64,000 nt of DNA from Pseudomonas sp. RIT-PI-r (GTDB taxonomy: Bacteria > Pseudomonadota > Gammaproteobacteria > Pseudomonadales > Pseudomonadaceae), in NCBI RefSeq assembly GCF_001297015.1, contig NZ_LIGE01000017.1:124001-188000 (forward strand), in the 5' to 3' direction. Of this stretch, positions 18,835 to 28,584 are shown piece after piece; the stretch's first letter is position 1; every line of letters begins with the position of its first letter. Below the pieces are notes generated by a model. It saw nothing but the letters and a program-made list of their open reading frames with translations. It had not been told where the DNA came from and searched no databases. The translations under genes were made by a program, and so were the position numbers.

Positions 18835-18865
18835 GCCCGGCGAGGAGCGGTATCCCTCGCCGGGC
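18835..18865 (-). terminator. Hairpin between purD and retS
   Basis: GCCCGGCGAGG at 18835-18845 pairs perfectly with CCTCGCCGGGC at 18855-18865 around a 9-base loop. The stem is strong, but on the minus strand the T-tract after it is weak. It lies just downstream of purD, which suggests a purD terminator. Confidence 0.6.
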
Positions 18866-18877
18866 TTGATCGACAGC

Positions 18878-20173
18878 TTATTCCTGGGTTTCGCCACGTT
18901 CACGGGCAATGGCGCGGTAGCCAATGTCCTTGCGGTAGAAGCAGCCTTCCCAGTCGATGGCCGCTGCCAGCTTGTAGGCTTGCTGCTGAGCTTCACTCAC
19001 GCTTGCGCCCATTGCCGTGGCGCAGAGTACGCGACCACCGGCAGTGACGACCTGGCCATCTTGCAGCGCAGTACCAGCGTGGAAGACTTTGCCTTCCAGC
19101 TTCGCTGCCGCGTCCAGACCATTGATCGCTGCACCCTTGGCGTAATCGCCAGGGTAGCCGCCAGCGGCTAGCACGATGCCCACGCTCGGACGTGGATCCC
19201 ACTGTGCTTCGACCTTGTCCAGCGCTTGCGCCAGCGCGGCTTCGACCAGCAGCACCAGGCTCGATTGCAGGCGCAGCATCACCGGTTGGGTTTCCGGATC
19301 GCCGAAGCGGCAGTTGAACTCGATGACTTTCGGGTTACCGGCCTTGTCGATCATCAGACCGGCATAGAGGAAACCGGTGTAGACGTTGCCTTCTTCGGCC
19401 ATGCCGCGCACGGTCGGCCAGATGACCAGATCCATCACGCGCTTGTGCACGTCGGCGGTGACCACCGGGGCAGGGGAGTAGGCACCCATGCCGCCAGTGT
19501 TCGGGCCGCTGTCGCCGTCGCCAACACGTTTGTGGTCCTGGCTGGTAGCCATCGGCAGCACATTCTTGCCATCGACCATGACGATGAACGAAGCTTCTTC
19601 GCCGTCGAGGAACTCTTCGATCACCACGCGCGAACCAGCGTCACCGAAAGCGTTGCCGGCGAGCATGTCGCGCACAGCGTCTTCGGCTTCGGCCAGGGTC
19701 ATGGCGACGATCACGCCTTTACCGGCGGCCAGGCCATCGGCCTTGATCACGATCGGTGCGCCTTTTTCACGCAGATAAGCCAGCGCTGGCTCGATCTCGG
19801 TGAAGTTCTGGTAGTCGGCGGTCGGGATCTTGTGGCGTGCGAGGAAGTCCTTGGTGAAGGCTTTCGAGCCTTCCAGCTGTGCAGCGCCGGCGGTCGGACC
19901 AAAGCAGTCCAGGCCACGCGAGCGGAACAGGTCAACGACGCCAGCCACCAAAGGCACTTCCGGGCCGACGATGGTCAGGGAAACGTTTTTCTCGGCGAAG
20001 TCGGCCAGTTGCTCAAGGGCCAGTACGTCGATGGCGACGTTCTCGCACTTGGCTTCAATGGCGGTGCCAGCGTTGCCCGGTGCAACGAACACCTTCTGCA
20101 CGCGTGGATCCTGAGCCACTTTCCAGGCCAGGGCGTGTTCACGGCCACCGCTGCCAATGATCAAAACATTCAT
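18878..20173 (-). CDS. purD: Phosphoribosylamine-glycine ligase
   Basis: The 431-aa GAR synthetase joins phosphoribosylamine and glycine with ATP, the second step of purine synthesis, in the cytoplasm. The N-terminal MNVLIIGSGGREHALAWK is the classic PurD start. An ATP-grasp core follows (IVIKADGLAAGKGVIV) with the signatures DHKRVGDGDSGPNTGGMGAY and EFNCRFGDPETQPV. Length is normal. It follows purH on the same strand after a 190-base spacer containing a hairpin, so the two are probably cotranscribed, as in other pseudomonads. Confidence 0.97.
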   Translation of the reverse strand: MNVLIIGSGGREHALAWKVAQDPRVQKVFVAPGNAGTAIEAKCENVAIDVLALEQLADFAEKNVSLTIVGPEVPLVAGVVDLFRSRGLDCFGPTAGAAQLEGSKAFTKDFLARHKIPTADYQNFTEIEPALAYLREKGAPIVIKADGLAAGKGVIVAMTLAEAEDAVRDMLAGNAFGDAGSRVVIEEFLDGEEASFIVMVDGKNVLPMATSQDHKRVGDGDSGPNTGGMGAYSPAPVVTADVHKRVMDLVIWPTVRGMAEEGNVYTGFLYAGLMIDKAGNPKVIEFNCRFGDPETQPVMLRLQSSLVLLVEAALAQALDKVEAQWDPRPSVGIVLAAGGYPGDYAKGAAINGLDAAAKLEGKVFHAGTALQDGQVVTAGGRVLCATAMGASVSEAQQQAYKLAAAIDWEGCFYRKDIGYRAIARERGETQE

Positions 20174-20264
20174 TTCAAAAACCTCGGATGACGCTAATTC
20201 TGTTTTTAGAACCTAAAGCGCTTCACGCTGTAGGAGGTCGCAATGAAGTCGGTAGATGCAAGGC

Positions 20265-20324
20265 GGAGTCGACCTCGATGAGCGGAGTTGCCTTTTGGCA
20301 ATGAGCATCATCGAGGTCGGCTCC
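20265..20324. repeat. Long imperfect hairpin in the purH-purD spacer
   Basis: The left arm (20265-20292, starting GGAGTCGACCTCGATGAGC) and the right arm (20297-20324, ending TCATCGAGGTCGGCTCC) pair with a few mismatches around TTTT. It sits in the 190-base purH-purD spacer. It does not match either REP family of this window. It could be a mobile palindrome, a processing site or an attenuator. Confidence 0.6.
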
Positions 20325-20363
20325 AACGCAGCAGATGCCGGCTTCAGTGCGGCCGTCGACTGG

Positions 20364-21971
20364 TTAGTGACGGAAGTGGCGCATGCCGGTGAATACCATC
20401 GCGATGCCGGCTTCGTCAGCGGCGGCAATCACTTCAGCATCACGCATCGAACCACCCGGCTGGATCACCGCAGTGATACCGACCTTGGCCGCGTTGTCCA
20501 GGCCGTCGCGGAACGGGAAGAACGCGTCGGAGGCCATCACCGAACCAGCAACTTGCAGGCCTGCGTGCTCAGCCTTGATCGCGGCAATACGCGCCGAGTT
20601 TACGCGGCTCATCTGGCCAGCGCCGACACCGATGGTCTGACGGTTTTTGGCGTAGACGATGGCGTTGGACTTAACGTACTTGGCAACTTTCCAGGCGAAG
20701 ATCAGGTCGTGGATTTCCTGTTCGGTCGGCGCGCGCTTGGTCACGACTTTCAGGTCATCGGCGCTGATCATGCCAATGTCGCGGCTCTGTACCAGCAGAC
20801 CACCGTTGACGCGCTTGTAATCCCACGCCGCAGCGCGGTCAGCTGACCACTCGCCGCAGGCCAGCAGGCGCACGTTGGCTTTGGCCGCGACGATGGCGCG
20901 GGCTTCTTCGCTGACGCTTGGAGCGATGATCACTTCAACGAACTGACGCTCGACGATCGCTTTGGCGGTCTCGGCATCCAGTTCACGGTTGAAGGCGATG
21001 ATGCCGCCGAATGCCGACTCGGTGTCGGTGGCGTAAGCCAGTTCGTAGGCCTGACGAATGCCGCCTTCGGCGTCCGGGCTCACTGCCACGCCGCACGGGT
21101 TGGCGTGCTTGACGATGACGCAGGCTGGCTTGACGAAGCTCTTCACGCATTCCAGCGCGGCGTCGGTATCGGCCACGTTGTTGTACGACAGTTCTTTGCC
21201 TTGCAGTTGGGTCGCGGTGGCGATGCCGACTTCGGCAGGCTTGGCTTCCACGTAGAACGCCGCGCTCTGGTGCGGGTTCTCGCCGTAGCGCATTTCCTGG
21301 GCCTTGATGAACTGGCTGTTGAAGGTGCGCGGGAATTCGCTGCGGCCTTCAGTGCTCAGGGTTTCAGCCGCTTGGTTCACGGTGCCCATGTAGTTGGCGA
21401 TCATGCCGTCGTAGGCCGCAGTGTGTTCGAACGCCTTGAGCATCAGGTCGAAACGCTGAGCGTAGGTCAGGCCGCCGGCCTTCAGGCCTTCGAGCACGCT
21501 GGCGTAATCGCTGGCATTCACCACGATCGCTACGTCTTTATGGTTTTTCGCTGCCGAACGAACCATGGTCGGGCCGCCAATATCGATGTTTTCGATGGCG
21601 GTCGGCAGGTCGCAGCCTGGCTTGTTGATGGTGGCTTCGAACGGGTAGAGGTTGACTGCAACCAGATCGATTGGTTTGATGCCGTGCTCGCTCATGATCG
21701 CGTCGTCAATACCGCGACGACCGAGGATGCCGCCGTGGATTTTCGGGTGCAGGGTTTTCACCCGCCCGTCCATCATTTCGGCGAAACCGGTGTAATCCGC
21801 GACTTCCACTGCGGCAACACCGTTGTCGCGCAGCAGCTTGAACGTCCCGCCGGTGGAGAGGATCTCGACGCCCAGAGCTTCGAGCTCCTTGGCGAATTCG
21901 AGGATCCCGGTCTTGTCGGAAACGCTGATCAAGGCGCGGCGGATCGGCAGGCGGGTAGTCTGGTCGGTCAT
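20364..21971 (-). CDS. purH: Bifunctional AICAR formyltransferase / IMP cyclohydrolase
   Basis: PurH does the last two steps of IMP synthesis: formylation of AICAR with 10-formyl-THF, then ring closure. The N-terminal cyclohydrolase domain begins [20 protein letters not shown], and the C-terminal formyltransferase domain carries KHANPCGVA and ends in [15 protein letters not shown] chose the ATG at 21971 (535 aa, a usual Pseudomonas length); an upstream TTG at 21992 would add seven residues but has no better ribosome-binding site. It lies between fis and purD on the same strand, the order found in P. aeruginosa. Confidence 0.97.
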   Translation of the reverse strand: MTDQTTRLPIRRALISVSDKTGILEFAKELEALGVEILSTGGTFKLLRDNGVAAVEVADYTGFAEMMDGRVKTLHPKIHGGILGRRGIDDAIMSEHGIKPIDLVAVNLYPFEATINKPGCDLPTAIENIDIGGPTMVRSAAKNHKDVAIVVNASDYASVLEGLKAGGLTYAQRFDLMLKAFEHTAAYDGMIANYMGTVNQAAETLSTEGRSEFPRTFNSQFIKAQEMRYGENPHQSAAFYVEAKPAEVGIATATQLQGKELSYNNVADTDAALECVKSFVKPACVIVKHANPCGVAVSPDAEGGIRQAYELAYATDTESAFGGIIAFNRELDAETAKAIVERQFVEVIIAPSVSEEARAIVAAKANVRLLACGEWSADRAAAWDYKRVNGGLLVQSRDIGMISADDLKVVTKRAPTEQEIHDLIFAWKVAKYVKSNAIVYAKNRQTIGVGAGQMSRVNSARIAAIKAEHAGLQVAGSVMASDAFFPFRDGLDNAAKVGITAVIQPGGSMRDAEVIAAADEAGIAMVFTGMRHFRH

Positions 21972-22054
21972 CTCAATTTCCATCAAAAGCAAAGGAAGTC
22001 AGCAAAAAAGGCGACCGTTTTTTACGCGGGCGCCTTTCTGGTTTGATTGAATGC

Positions 22055-22375
22055 TTACAGCAGATCGTACTGCTTGAGTTTCTTGCGCAGCGTGCCGCGG
22101 TTAAGTCCCAGCAGCTCACTGGCCTTGGTCTGGTTGCCCTTGACGTAGTTCATCACGCTTTCGAGCAGGGGAGCCTCGACTTCGGAGAGCACCAGGTTGT
22201 ACACATCCGTGACGGACGCGCCCTCAAGGTGGGCGAAATAATTGTGCAGCGCCTTCTCGACACTCCCGCGAAGGGTCTGACCTTCTTCGCTCGGGGTATT
22301 GAGGTGCTGTTTCAAATTCACGTTGTCGCTCACGGGTGCTGTTCCACTCACTAAAGTCTCGGTCATCATCGTCAT
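22055..22375 (-). CDS. fis: Nucleoid-associated DNA-bending protein Fis
   Basis: The 106-aa protein ends in the Fis helix-turn-helix ([27 protein letters not shown]) that binds and bends DNA at promoters and recombination enhancers. The N-terminal arm is [18 protein letters not shown]. The start at 22375 overlaps the dusB stop as ATGA, giving translational coupling and the dusB-fis operon known from enterobacteria. The 84-base gap to purH means purH may be read from the same transcript. Confidence 0.97.
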   Translation of the reverse strand: MTMMTETLVSGTAPVSDNVNLKQHLNTPSEEGQTLRGSVEKALHNYFAHLEGASVTDVYNLVLSEVEAPLLESVMNYVKGNQTKASELLGLNRGTLRKKLKQYDLL

Positions 22376-23382
22376 GCGGCCACCCCTTCTTCGTCCCCTG
22401 TCAGGCTCTTGTAATGCTCGGCGAAGAACTCCCGAACATTGGCGCATTGTGTTTCCGTACCATCCAAACGATTGAAGTGGGCGCGAAACTCCCTGGCGCC
22501 CGGCAAGGTTGCGAGATACCAGCCCACATGCTTGCGTGCAATGCGCACGCCCATCACATCCCCATAGAAAGCGTGAAGTGCGGCCAGATGCTCCAGCAGT
22601 ATGTGTTCCACTTCGATCAGCTCCGGTGCCGGCAATTTCTCGCCCGTGCGCAGGTAATGATCGATCTCGCGAAAAATCCATGGCCGCCCTTGGGCGGCGC
22701 GGCCTACCAACAGGCCATCGGCACCGGTCGCGTCGAGCACGTAACGGGCCTTCTCTGGCGAATCGATGTCGCCATTGGCAAACACCGGAATCGACACCGC
22801 TTGCTTGATCGCGGCAATCGTGTCGTATTCGGCTTCACCCTTGTACAGATCGGCGCGCGTGCGGCCATGCACTGCCAGCGCGGTGATCCCGGCCTGCTCG
22901 GCGATCTTCGCCACGGTCAGGCCGTTCTTGTTGTCGCGATCCCAACCGGTGCGGATCTTCAGGGTCACCGGCACATCAACTGCCGCTACGACAGCGTGCA
23001 GGATCTCGGTGACCAGTGCTTCGTCCTTCAACAACGCGGAACCGGCGGCCTTGTTGCAGACCTTCTTCGCCGGGCAACCCATGTTGATATCAATAATCTG
23101 TGCGCCGAACTCAACGTTGGCCCGGGCCGCATCCGCGAGCATCTGCGCATCGCCACCGGCAATCTGTACCGAGCGCGGCTCGGGATCGCCTTCGTGGATC
23201 ATGCGCAGGCGCGACTTGCGGGTGTTCCACAAGCTCATGTCGCTGGTGACCATTTCCGAGACAACAAGCCCTGCGCCCAAACGCTTGCACAGCTGACGAA
23301 AGGGCTGATCGGTAACCCCCGCCATCGGGGCGAGAATCAAGCCGTTCTGCAATGTGTATGGGCCGATGCGTACCGCCGACAT
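22372..23382 (-). CDS. dusB: tRNA-dihydrouridine synthase B
   Basis: The 336-aa flavoprotein reduces uridines in the tRNA D-loop using NADPH. The TIM-barrel FMN-binding start ([20 protein letters not shown]) and the catalytic-cysteine motif [18 protein letters not shown] are present, followed by the DUS signature [19 protein letters not shown]. It overlaps fis by four bases. About 185 bases lie upstream before the DUF3426 gene, enough for the operon's promoter. Confidence 0.96.
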   Translation of the reverse strand: MSAVRIGPYTLQNGLILAPMAGVTDQPFRQLCKRLGAGLVVSEMVTSDMSLWNTRKSRLRMIHEGDPEPRSVQIAGGDAQMLADAARANVEFGAQIIDINMGCPAKKVCNKAAGSALLKDEALVTEILHAVVAAVDVPVTLKIRTGWDRDNKNGLTVAKIAEQAGITALAVHGRTRADLYKGEAEYDTIAAIKQAVSIPVFANGDIDSPEKARYVLDATGADGLLVGRAAQGRPWIFREIDHYLRTGEKLPAPELIEVEHILLEHLAALHAFYGDVMGVRIARKHVGWYLATLPGAREFRAHFNRLDGTETQCANVREFFAEHYKSLTGDEEGVAA

Positions 23383-23567
23383 AGGACTTCCCTGAAGTGG
23401 GGCCGGATCATGAGAGTTCGAAAAAGGGTTGGCATGATACCCGCTCTCGATGACTGGATAAAGGCTGAATTGAACAAAATCTGAACAGTTATTCTGTTAT
23501 TGCCAGCGGTTTGGTTGTGCAGGGCAAAGTCAGAAAAACGTCGTCAATTCGCAAACGATGAAGCGTT

Positions 23568-24845
23568 TCACTCGGGGGAGTGAAAGTTCAGGCTGTAATT
23601 CACCGCTTTCGGGCCCGGATCGAGAATGTCCAGCGCGATATGGATTGGCGTCTGCGGCGGCATTTCCGCCAGGCCTTCGAGATCACCGCTCAGGTATTCG
23701 CCAGGTTTGAACCGACGACTGGCGATCAAGTGGCCATTGAGGTCGGCGAAACGCAGCTCGAGCAGCGGAAACGGCTGGGAGAAGGTCGCGCGGTTATAGA
23801 TGATCGCGTCGACTACCAGCGCACCACTGAATTCCGGATGGCTGCGCACCACCAGATTGCTGCTCTTGATCCGCGCGATGTCGACTTTCGACGGCACGGT
23901 GCAGCCGATCTGCGGGCAGATTTGCTGGAACCACGGCCGGTATTGGTCCTGGCGCGCCAGTTCCTCGAAATGATAGGCAACGTATTGGCCACCCAGACCA
24001 CCTGCGGCGAGGAGCACCAACAACAGCCAAAGCAGGCGTCGGCCCCACGGCGAACGGCGCTTTTGCCAATCAAGCTGCAGTGGATCGTCAGTCAGATCCT
24101 GAAGCGCTTCGGCCCTTACGCTGGTTTCTGCGCGTTCGCGTTTTTTGCGCGCCGGCGCGATCACCGGGAGAACGTCGTCATCACTTTCGTCGCTGGCCGA
24201 AAAGCGTTCGCGGCGCGCGTTCGGGTCAATCGGGTCGTGCAGACGCAGTTGCGGAATCGCCGGCTCGTCATCCAGATCCGCCGGTTCCAGCGACAGCGAG
24301 GGTTCGGTGCGCTCGGATCTGACCGGTTCGATGTCGGCGACTTCTGGCTCGTCTGCCTCGGGCTCGGCCGTGTGCTCATCGGCGCGCTCGCTGAACAGGC
24401 TGTCGCGCCAGACGGTTTCGTCCGGCTCCGGGCTGTCGCGGCGTGCGCTCAGGGAGTCTTCGCGTTGACGACCGAATTCGGTGGTCGGCTGGATTTCCCG
24501 TTGTTCGAGGCGAGCGAGTTCTTCGTCCAGATCGAGGCTGTCGAGGTCCAGTTCCGAGGCGCTCCACTGCTTTTGACTGATGGCGCGCGGCACTGGTGGG
24601 TCGACGACGGGCGGCGGCTCGATAACGGGAGCTGCCTCGATGATCGGGAGTGGCTCGACAATCGATGGCGCAACCGGCGTCACCGCGTCCTTGCCGGCGT
24701 GTTGTTCCAGCAGCTGTTTGGCCGCGTTGAACACTTGCAGGCAGGAGCCGCAGCGAACCACCCCGCGGGCCACGCTCAATTGAGCATGGCTGACACGGAA
24801 ACTGGTTTGGCAATGCGGGCACTGGGTGACGAAGCTGTCGGTCAT
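23568..24845 (-). CDS. DUF3426 zinc-ribbon membrane protein
   Basis: The 425-aa protein begins with an MJ0042-type zinc ribbon (CPHC at residues 9-12, CGSC at about 33-36). A long acidic, Pro/Glu/Asp-rich linker follows (about 60-270) with many low-complexity repeats, then one transmembrane helix (LLWLLLVLLAAGGLGGQYVA) and a DUF3426 C-terminal domain of about 130 residues. The predicted topology is cytoplasmic zinc ribbon and periplasmic DUF3426 domain. The function is unknown. The gene corresponds in position to PA4851 of P. aeruginosa and lies 30 bases after prmA on the same strand. Confidence 0.85.
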   Translation of the reverse strand: MTDSFVTQCPHCQTSFRVSHAQLSVARGVVRCGSCLQVFNAAKQLLEQHAGKDAVTPVAPSIVEPLPIIEAAPVIEPPPVVDPPVPRAISQKQWSASELDLDSLDLDEELARLEQREIQPTTEFGRQREDSLSARRDSPEPDETVWRDSLFSERADEHTAEPEADEPEVADIEPVRSERTEPSLSLEPADLDDEPAIPQLRLHDPIDPNARRERFSASDESDDDVLPVIAPARKKRERAETSVRAEALQDLTDDPLQLDWQKRRSPWGRRLLWLLLVLLAAGGLGGQYVAYHFEELARQDQYRPWFQQICPQIGCTVPSKVDIARIKSSNLVVRSHPEFSGALVVDAIIYNRATFSQPFPLLELRFADLNGHLIASRRFKPGEYLSGDLEGLAEMPPQTPIHIALDILDPGPKAVNYSLNFHSPE

Positions 24846-24875
24846 GCGGCGATCCGGATTATGCAGGCGGTCATT

Positions 24876-25754
24876 CTAGCGCCGACGGCCGGTGATGCGC
24901 ACCCAGCCATCGCGATTGGCGATCGGATCGAGATCGAAGTCCTGCGCGTAAGCGGCGGCGACTTCGTCACCTTGTTCGGCAAGAATGCCCGATAGCGCCA
25001 GACGACCACCGGGCTTGACCAGTCCGGACAGCTGCGGCGCCAGCGACACCAGCGGGCCGGCCAGGATGTTGGCGACCAGCACATCGGCTTGAACCTGCGG
25101 CAGATCTTCCGGCAGGTACAGCGGGAACAGTTCGTCGGCAATGTTATTGCGACCGGCGTTGTCGCGCGAGGCTTCCAGCGCCTGCACGTCAATGTCGGTA
25201 CCGACGGCTTGTTTGGCGCCGAGCAACAGGGCGGCGATCGCCAGAATCCCCGAGCCGCAGCCGAAATCCAGCACGTTGCAGTCTTTCAGGTCTTGGCCGT
25301 CGAGCCATTCCAGGCACAGCGCGGTAGTCGGGTGCGTACCGGTGCCGAAGGCCAGGCCCGGATCCAGCAGCAAATTGACTGCATCAGGCTCGGGCGCGGC
25401 GTGCCAGCTCGGCACGATCCACAGGCGCTGGCCGAAACGCATCGGCTCAAAACCGTCCATCCAGCTGCGTTCCCAATCCTGATCTTCGATGACTTCGCTG
25501 TGATGCTCGGGCAGCGGGCTGCCGGTCAGCAGTTCCAGATGGGCCAGAACCGGTGCGGGTTCGGTGCCGCCTTCGAACAGCGCCAGCAGATGCGTGTGCG
25601 CCCACAGCGGGGTGGTGTTGAGTTCCGGTTCAAAGATCGGCTGATCTTCGGCGTCCATGAAGGTCACCGACACGGCGCCGACTTCAAGGAAAGCGTCTTC
25701 GTAGGTTTCGGCTTGTTCCGGGCTGATGGCGAGACGTACTTGCAGCCAAGGCAT
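24876..25754 (-). CDS. prmA: Ribosomal protein L11 methyltransferase
   Basis: PrmA trimethylates ribosomal protein L11 using SAM. The N-terminal substrate-recognition domain starts [11 protein letters not shown]. The Rossmann SAM-binding motif is [20 protein letters not shown] and the catalytic-region motif is [14 protein letters not shown]. The ATG at 25754 is preceded by AAAGGTG and gives 292 aa, the length I recall for Pseudomonas PrmA; a GTG three codons upstream is less likely. Confidence 0.96.
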   Translation of the reverse strand: MPWLQVRLAISPEQAETYEDAFLEVGAVSVTFMDAEDQPIFEPELNTTPLWAHTHLLALFEGGTEPAPVLAHLELLTGSPLPEHHSEVIEDQDWERSWMDGFEPMRFGQRLWIVPSWHAAPEPDAVNLLLDPGLAFGTGTHPTTALCLEWLDGQDLKDCNVLDFGCGSGILAIAALLLGAKQAVGTDIDVQALEASRDNAGRNNIADELFPLYLPEDLPQVQADVLVANILAGPLVSLAPQLSGLVKPGGRLALSGILAEQGDEVAAAYAQDFDLDPIANRDGWVRITGRRR

Positions 25755-25850
25755 GGCGGGCACCTTTGAAAAAATATTGATTGCAGCCTAGCGGCCTGCG
25801 AGAAGCGCGCAAGTTTACGCGAGCGCGCGGCAGAACACGAACATGGTTGA

Positions 25851-25933
25851 AGATCAAAAGATCGCAGCCTGCGGCAGCTCCTACGCTGAAATGCGATCCC
25901 CTGTAGGAGCTGCCGCAGGCTGCGATCTTTTGA
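25851..25933. repeat. REP palindrome pair, family 1
   Basis: Inverted copies of the core GTAGGAGCTGCCGCAGGCTG, each with the GCGATCTTTTGA extension, lie head to head at 25851-25884 and 25903-25933. It is the classic Pseudomonas REP doublet. Related doublets of the same family occur at 37270, 45232 and 63716. Confidence 0.9.
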
Positions 25934-25949
25934 CTTTGCTGCAGAAACA

Positions 25950-25975
25950 ACAAAGCCGCCCGAAGGCGGCTTTGT
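25950..25975 (-). terminator. Terminator of the accB-accC operon
   Basis: Read on the minus strand, ACAAAGCCGCC and GGCGGCTTTGT form an 11-bp perfect stem closed by a UUCG tetraloop, with TGTTT following. It lies 18 bases beyond the accC stop. Confidence 0.9.
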
Positions 25976-25992
25976 CTGGTGCGGGCTGAAGC

Positions 25993-27351
25993 TTAGTGCT
26001 TCTCGCCAGCCAGCTTGTGCTCGAGGTAGTGAATGTTCACGCCGCCCTTGCAGAAGCCTTCGTCACGAACCAGATCACGGTGCAGCGGGATGTTGGTCTT
26101 GATCCCGTCAACCACGATTTCGTCCAGGGCATTGCGCATGCGTGCCATGGCTTCGTCGCGGGTCGCGCCGTAAGTGATCAGCTTGCCGATCAGCGAGTCG
26201 TAGTTCGGTGGGACCGCATAACCGCTGTACAGGTGCGAATCGACGCGAACGCCGTTGCCGCCTGGCGCGTGGAAATGCTTGACCGTACCCGGGCTCGGCA
26301 TGAAGGTTTTCGGGTCTTCAGCGTTGATCCGGCATTCCAGCGAGTGACCGCGGATCACCACGTCATCCTGAGTGAACGACAGCTTGTTGCCAGCGGCGAT
26401 GCTGAGCATCTCCTTGACGATGTCGATACCGGTGACCATTTCCGAAACCGGGTGCTCCACCTGAACACGGGTGTTCATTTCGATGAAGTAGAAACGACCG
26501 TTCTCGTACAGGAACTCGAAAGTGCCAGCGCCGCGGTAACCGATGTCGATGCACGCCTTGACGCAACGAGCCAGAACTTCCTGACGCGCTTTCTCGTCGA
26601 TGCCCGGTGCCGGCGCCTCTTCGAGAACCTTCTGGTGACGACGCTGCAGCGAGCAATCGCGGTCGCCCAGATGGATGGCGTGGCCCTGGCCGTCGGACAG
26701 AACCTGCACTTCGACGTGACGGGGGTTGGTGAGGAATTTTTCCAGATACACCATCGGGTTGCCGAACGCCGCGCCTGCTTCGGTGCGGGTCAGTTTGGCG
26801 AAGGCGATCAGGTCTTCTTCCTTGTGTACCACGCGCATACCGCGACCACCACCGCCACCAGCGGCTTTGATGATCACCGGATAGCCGACTTCACGACCGA
26901 TGCGCAACGCCGTTTCTTCGTCTTCCGGCAATGGGCCGTCGGAACCTGGAACGGTCGGTACGCCCGCTTCGATCATCGCGTGCTTGGCCGAAACCTTGTC
27001 GCCCATCAGGCGAATGGTGTCAGCTTTCGGGCCGATGAAAGCGAAGCCGGAGTTCTCGACCTGCTCGGCAAAATCGGCGTTTTCCGCGAGGAAGCCGTAG
27101 CCTGGGTGAATGGCGGTAGCGCCAGTCACTTCAGCGGCAGCGATGATGGCCGGAATGTGCAGGTAGGACTGAGCGGCAGATGCCGGGCCGATGCAGACGG
27201 ATTCGTCTGCCAGACCCAGGTGCATCAGCTCTTTGTCGGCCTTGGAGTAAACGGCGACGGTCTTGATGCCCATCTCTTTGCAGGCACGCAGAATCCGCAG
27301 GGCGATCTCACCGCGGTTAGCGATCAGAACTTTTTCCAACTTCGCAGTCAT
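25993..27351 (-). CDS. accC: Acetyl-CoA carboxylase, biotin carboxylase subunit
   Basis: AccC carboxylates the biotin of AccB using ATP and bicarbonate, the first half-reaction of fatty acid synthesis. The start [20 protein letters not shown], the ATP-grasp glycine loop [14 protein letters not shown] and the catalytic-region motif [18 protein letters not shown] are all present. The ATG at 27351 (452 aa) follows GGAGAG at proper spacing; the longer frame adds seven unlikely residues. accB lies 17 bases upstream, so they are one operon. Confidence 0.97.
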   Translation of the reverse strand: MTAKLEKVLIANRGEIALRILRACKEMGIKTVAVYSKADKELMHLGLADESVCIGPASAAQSYLHIPAIIAAAEVTGATAIHPGYGFLAENADFAEQVENSGFAFIGPKADTIRLMGDKVSAKHAMIEAGVPTVPGSDGPLPEDEETALRIGREVGYPVIIKAAGGGGGRGMRVVHKEEDLIAFAKLTRTEAGAAFGNPMVYLEKFLTNPRHVEVQVLSDGQGHAIHLGDRDCSLQRRHQKVLEEAPAPGIDEKARQEVLARCVKACIDIGYRGAGTFEFLYENGRFYFIEMNTRVQVEHPVSEMVTGIDIVKEMLSIAAGNKLSFTQDDVVIRGHSLECRINAEDPKTFMPSPGTVKHFHAPGGNGVRVDSHLYSGYAVPPNYDSLIGKLITYGATRDEAMARMRNALDEIVVDGIKTNIPLHRDLVRDEGFCKGGVNIHYLEHKLAGEKH

Positions 27352-27368
27352 CAAAGGCTCTCCGCAGT

Positions 27369-27830
27369 TCAAACGATGGTGAACAGCGGTTGGTCGTACT
27401 CAACCGGCTGGCCGTCTTCGACGAGGATGGACTCGATCACACCGCTGGTTTCAGCTTCGATGTGGTTCATCATCTTCATGGCTTCGACGATGCACAGAGT
27501 GTCGCCTTTCTTCACGGTCTGGCCGACTTCAACGAAGGCTGGCGAGGCTGGCGAAGATTTACGGTAGAAAGTGCCGACCATCGGCGAACGGGCAACAGTG
27601 CCGTTCAGCGCTGGAGCAGCAGCGGCAGCCGGGGCTGCAGCAGCCACCGGAGCAGCAGCAACAGGCGCGGCGGCCGGTGCTTGCATCGGAGCCGGCGCGT
27701 AGTACTGCTGAGCCGGGGTCTTGCTGTGACGGCTGATGCGTACGGACTCTTCGCCTTCCTTGATCTCGAGCTCGTCGATGCCGGACTCTTCCAGCAATTC
27801 GATCAATTTCTTAACTTTACGGATATCCAT
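27369..27830 (-). CDS. accB: Biotin carboxyl carrier protein of acetyl-CoA carboxylase
   Basis: The 153-aa BCCP carries biotin on the lysine of EAMKMMNH near the C-terminus, in a compact lipoyl/biotinyl domain with the thumb-like [15 protein letters not shown]. An Ala/Pro-rich flexible linker (about residues 40-75) precedes it, and the N-terminus [18 protein letters not shown] is typical. It is followed closely by accC and preceded by aroQ after 48 bases, the usual Pseudomonas aroQ-accB-accC arrangement. Confidence 0.97.
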   Translation of the reverse strand: MDIRKVKKLIELLEESGIDELEIKEGEESVRISRHSKTPAQQYYAPAPMQAPAAAPVAAAPVAAAAPAAAAAPALNGTVARSPMVGTFYRKSSPASPAFVEVGQTVKKGDTLCIVEAMKMMNHIEAETSGVIESILVEDGQPVEYDQPLFTIV

Positions 27831-27878
27831 GAATCATCAACTCCCAAGGGTCGGTCAGGGGCGCTTAACGCTTGTAGT

Positions 27879-28331
27879 TCAAGTCGTTGCCGGTGTTTCA
27901 AGCTGTTCTAGTGCAGCCTCCAGGGCCAGTCGGTAACCGCTGGCGCCAAGGCCGCAGATCACTCCCACCGCTACGTCGGAGAAGTAAGAGTGATGGCGGA
28001 AAGGTTCGCGTTTGTGCACGTTGGACAAATGCACTTCGATGAATGGGATGCTCACTCCCAGCAACGCGTCACGTAATGCGACACTTGTATGCGTAAAAGC
28101 TGCTGGATTGATCAGAATGAAATCGACACCTTCGCCGCGTGCGGCGTGGATGCGGTCGATCAATTCGTACTCGGCATTGCTTTGCAGATACAGCAGATGA
28201 TGGCCGGCTTCACGGGCGCGGCGCTCCAGATCCTGATTGATCTGCGCCAGGGTCGTTGAACCGTAAGTGCCGGGTTCGCGGGTGCCGAGCAGGTTCAGGT
28301 TGGGGCCGTGCAGCACCAGGAGGGTTGCCAT
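27879..28331 (-). CDS. aroQ: Type II 3-dehydroquinate dehydratase
   Basis: AroQ converts 3-dehydroquinate to 3-dehydroshikimate, third step of the shikimate pathway. The N-terminal [21 protein letters not shown] includes the catalytic tyrosine of the type II fold. [19 protein letters not shown] and [18 protein letters not shown] hold the other active-site residues. The ATG at 28331 gives 150 aa with AAGGA upstream; an ATG seven codons earlier is less typical. Confidence 0.96.
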   Translation of the reverse strand: MATLLVLHGPNLNLLGTREPGTYGSTTLAQINQDLERRAREAGHHLLYLQSNAEYELIDRIHAARGEGVDFILINPAAFTHTSVALRDALLGVSIPFIEVHLSNVHKREPFRHHSYFSDVAVGVICGLGASGYRLALEAALEQLETPATT

Positions 28332-28507
28332 CTGCGTAGTCCTTGTTATCAATGAGCATTCGTCAGAACCCGGCGACTATGCCGCAAAGACTTTGTGACT
28401 GTCCAGTTCTATGCAATAGCCAGCACGATGGCCGATGTTTGCGCGAAATATGTGACCAAGTGATTTGATCCGGTCATTTCTGCAAGATAGGCGGTGATAC
28501 AAATGAC

Positions 28508-28578
28508 GCTATCGCGAGCAGGCTCACTCCTACAGTTGGAGTGCGTTCCCTTGTAGGAGTGAGCCTGCTCGCGATAGC
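28508..28578. repeat. REP palindrome pair, family 2
   Basis: GCTATCGCGAGCAGGCTCAC at 28508 and its exact inverted copy ending at 28578 (26 bp each) surround a 19-base loop. It belongs to the second REP family (core GTAGGAGTGAGCCTGCTCGC) and lies seven bases from the ctpL stop. Family-2 copies also occur at 47711 and 63496. Confidence 0.9.
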
Positions 28579-28584
28579 GGTCTA

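Noticed and set aside
23580..24995. 471-residue plus-strand frame over the DUF3426 gene
   Set aside because: Antisense of the acidic, repetitive linker. It has no ribosome-binding site, and the opposite strand has a clear zinc ribbon and membrane helix.
28508..28578. CRISPR-like repeats
   Set aside because: The palindromic units are REP doublets: inverted, irregularly spaced and scattered singly across the window, with no spacer array or cas genes.
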